DNA of 23,055 nucleotides, taken from positions 483,590 to 506,644 of the forward strand of contig NW_003124902.1 in assembly GCF_000003605.2 (NCBI RefSeq). The letters run 5' to 3'. The notes beneath the pieces are model-generated. The model worked only from the letters and a program-made list of their open reading frames with translations, made no database searches and was not told where the DNA came from. Shown here in pieces: positions 21,782 to 23,055 of the stretch (positions are counted from its first letter, which is position 1; each line of letters opens with the position of its first letter). A program made the translations under genes and the position numbers. The DNA comes from Saccoglossus kowalevskii (taxonomy: Eukaryota; Hemichordata; Enteropneusta; Harrimaniidae).

Positions 21782-21806
21782 ATGGCGGCTCACAATGTTA
21801 CGTTCG
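21782..21806 (+). other. Candidate first coding exon
   Basis: caacATGGCGGCTCACAAT has a good metazoan start context, and the following short frame (MAAHNVTF) runs into a strong splice donor, GTAAGT at 21807. That pairing is what a short first exon looks like. Against it, joining to the acceptor at 22427 gives a frame stopping at TGA 22562, and joining directly to the acceptor at 22670 gives an immediate stop. Either the partner exon lies elsewhere, the gene is decayed, or the site is fortuitous. Confidence 0.3.
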
Positions 21807-21814
21807 GTAAGTCC

Positions 21815-21837
21815 TTTTTTCGTTTTACACGAAAAAA
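21815..21837. other. Perfect 8-bp-stem hairpin just after the splice donor
   Basis: TTTTTTCG (21815-21822) and CGAAAAAA (21830-21837) pair perfectly around a 7-base loop, 8 bases after the candidate GTAAGT. In a transcript it would sit at the 5' end of the intron. Confidence 0.6.
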
Positions 21838-22427
21838 GCAATTTAAAAAAAATAACCTTCGATTTCTTCAATTGTTGGCGCCTTTGTTGTTGCAAAAATG
21901 CTGGTCGTGAAAATAAAAAAACGTAATTTTGTTAGGGATTTCGAGAGCTTTACAACGATATGTAGATCGACCATATACTCGTTATGTCCCTCATAGGAGT
22001 AGTGAATAAAGTGTCATAATGTATTTTGTCATTAATTTGCATACCATATATACACTATCGAGATAATATATACACTATTGAGATAGTATAGGTATATGGA
22101 TAAAATGAACATTTTCCATGTTTTAGATACCAATGAATTTCATTCGTTTCTCTCAATACTATTTTCTAACATATTATTCATAATAAATTAAGTAATATTA
22201 AAGTGAGAATATACTAAATATAGTTAATAATAAATGATTTTCAAAAAAAATGTGCCACTCCCCCTTCATTTGCCCCATAGACTATATAGAAAATAGTGTC
22301 ATTACAAATTTGACAATTTAGGCTGACTTCGGAATAGTTTTACCAAGTGTAAATAATAATTTATTATTATGACAGATGTATGATATTAAATATTGAGATT
22401 AGTAATGCATCTTGTGTTTTGTTTCAG
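21838..22427. other. Non-coding stretch, possible intron
   Basis: AT-rich with no open frame of note. It contains a 20-bp direct duplication at 22046-22085 and ends in an acceptor-like pyrimidine tract (gttttgtttcag, ending 22427). Confidence 0.4.
22046..22085. repeat. 20-bp tandem duplication
   Basis: Two adjacent 20-base units beginning atatatacactat differ at a single base (C/T at position 14 of the unit). Confidence 0.85.
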
Positions 22428-22670
22428 ATAACCAAGATTCATCACATCATTGTCTCATCCATTCCTTTTCTTGTCCTTCTTTCCTTCCACTTTCATCCCC
22501 TTTATCTTCTGTCTTTTCATGTACATGTCTTGTGTCATCATCATCTATCTTTATTCTATGTTGATTCACCATTTTCCACCAATCATCCTGTGTCTCCCTC
22601 ATCTGTACATGTGTACTGTTCACCCCTTGGCCAGTAAGAATAATTCATAATTTCTTTTTTTGTGTTCCAG

Positions 22671-22955
22671 ATCGTTTGTGCTGAACTTACCATGGACAGT
22701 TTGCATGTGACGAGTGATACTTGCTTGGTTTTATATACAACATGGAGATGTGATGCACATAGTGTGCATTTGTATTCCTTGTGTGTGCCTAATAACATTT
22801 CAAAATGTGATTCAGCAGAATCCAACAAATTCACTTCAGTGTATTCAGTGTATTTAATTTCAAATGCTAGTGAAGCTGCTTCAAGTTTCTTATCAAGTTT
22901 GTTAAGATCATCCTTAGAGTTTCATCGCTATTATGACAAAAAGAACAAAGGCTAG
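22671..22955 (+). CDS. Candidate terminal exon, unknown protein
   Basis: After an acceptor (ttttttgtgttccag, ending 22670) one frame stays open for 95 codons to TAG. It encodes IVCAELTMDSLHVTSDTCLV and continues Ser-, Cys- and Val-rich to a basic end, YYDKKNKG. The other two frames stop quickly. AATAAA lies 45 bases past the stop. A possible upstream exon (22428-22633, donor GTAAGA) would join in the right phase, but its frame carries TGA at 22562. I recognise no domain. The open frame alone is only modestly longer than chance for this region, so it may not be coding. Confidence 0.28.
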   Translation: MVCAELTMDSLHVTSDTCLVLYTTWRCDAHSVHLYSLCVPNNISKCDSAESNKFTSVYSVYLISNASEAASSFLSSLLRSSLEFHRYYDKKNKG

Positions 22956-22999
22956 AGGTGACGAGAGGAGGTCTCATACGGTGAAGCATAGTATTCGTA

Positions 23000-23005
23000 A
23001 ATAAA
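23000..23005 (+). terminator. Poly(A) signal candidate
   Basis: AATAAA 45 bases after the stop of the candidate terminal exon. Supportive only if that exon is real. Confidence 0.3.
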
Positions 23006-23055
23006 ACATTATGATTGAGTTTCCACTGGAATTCTTGGAGTTTTGTTTCAATGGT

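Noticed and set aside
22380-22637. 85-codon Phe/Leu/His-rich frame
   Set aside because: The composition reflects a pyrimidine-rich tract (ttc/tcc/ctt), and it shares the region with two other open frames. It is not convincing as a membrane protein.

Overview
The window is AT-rich, gene-poor animal nuclear DNA. It has spliced coding remnants with canonical GT/AG borders, two families of Golgi carbohydrate sulfotransferases, several eroded Ty3/gypsy-class retroelements and a tandem-repeat element that looks Helentron-derived. There are no bacterial-style operons, no rRNA and no tRNA that I could find. The repeat architecture (about 160-bp units, then a microsatellite, then a terminal hairpin) resembles the 'pearl'-type elements of bivalves and related HINEs, so a marine invertebrate (mollusc, other lophotrochozoan or invertebrate deuterostome) is likely. 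I cannot name the species.

Layout, left to right. 0-6 kb: mostly non-coding, with a scrap of a retroelement aspartic protease at 0.42-0.60 kb and an unidentified patch open on both strands at 4.2-4.7 kb. 6.2-8.6 kb: a decayed Ty3/gypsy-like element on the + strand whose gag, protease, reverse transcriptase, connection and RNase H motifs occur in the expected order but are broken by stops, frameshifts and an internal RT deletion. 9.3-9.7 kb: an in-frame scrap that resembles an ORF common in repeats of marine invertebrates. 9.7-11.9 kb: non-coding, with simple repeats.

12.0-13.9 kb: a two-exon galactose-3-O-sulfotransferase (Gal3ST) gene, recognisable almost end to end. It has a type II membrane anchor, both PAPS-binding motifs and the C-terminal half, but also an exon-1 frameshift, two in-frame stops and an exon-2 frameshift. 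17.9-18.4 kb: the C-terminal part of a second, different sulfotransferase (CHST, the Gal/GlcNAc 6-O family), also frameshifted and with the Arg of its RDPRA motif changed to Cys. 18.4-20.1 kb: an 11-copy tandem array with an exact 162-bp period at its right end, a CA microsatellite and a terminal hairpin. It begins right after the CHST stop codon.

20.8-21.5 kb: a second, unrelated Ty3/gypsy remnant (SCAN-like gag, degenerate zinc knuckle, protease with Asp-Ser-Gly). 21.5-23.05 kb: possible edge of a host gene (a Kozak-like ATGGCGGC start with a good splice donor, downstream acceptors, a 95-codon open exon and a poly(A) signal), but the simplest splice model contains a stop, so it is tentative.

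Nothing here is a demonstrably intact gene. The window reads as a graveyard: two sulfotransferase loci, probably members of a locally expanded family, decaying among retroelement fragments and a Helentron-type tandem array.
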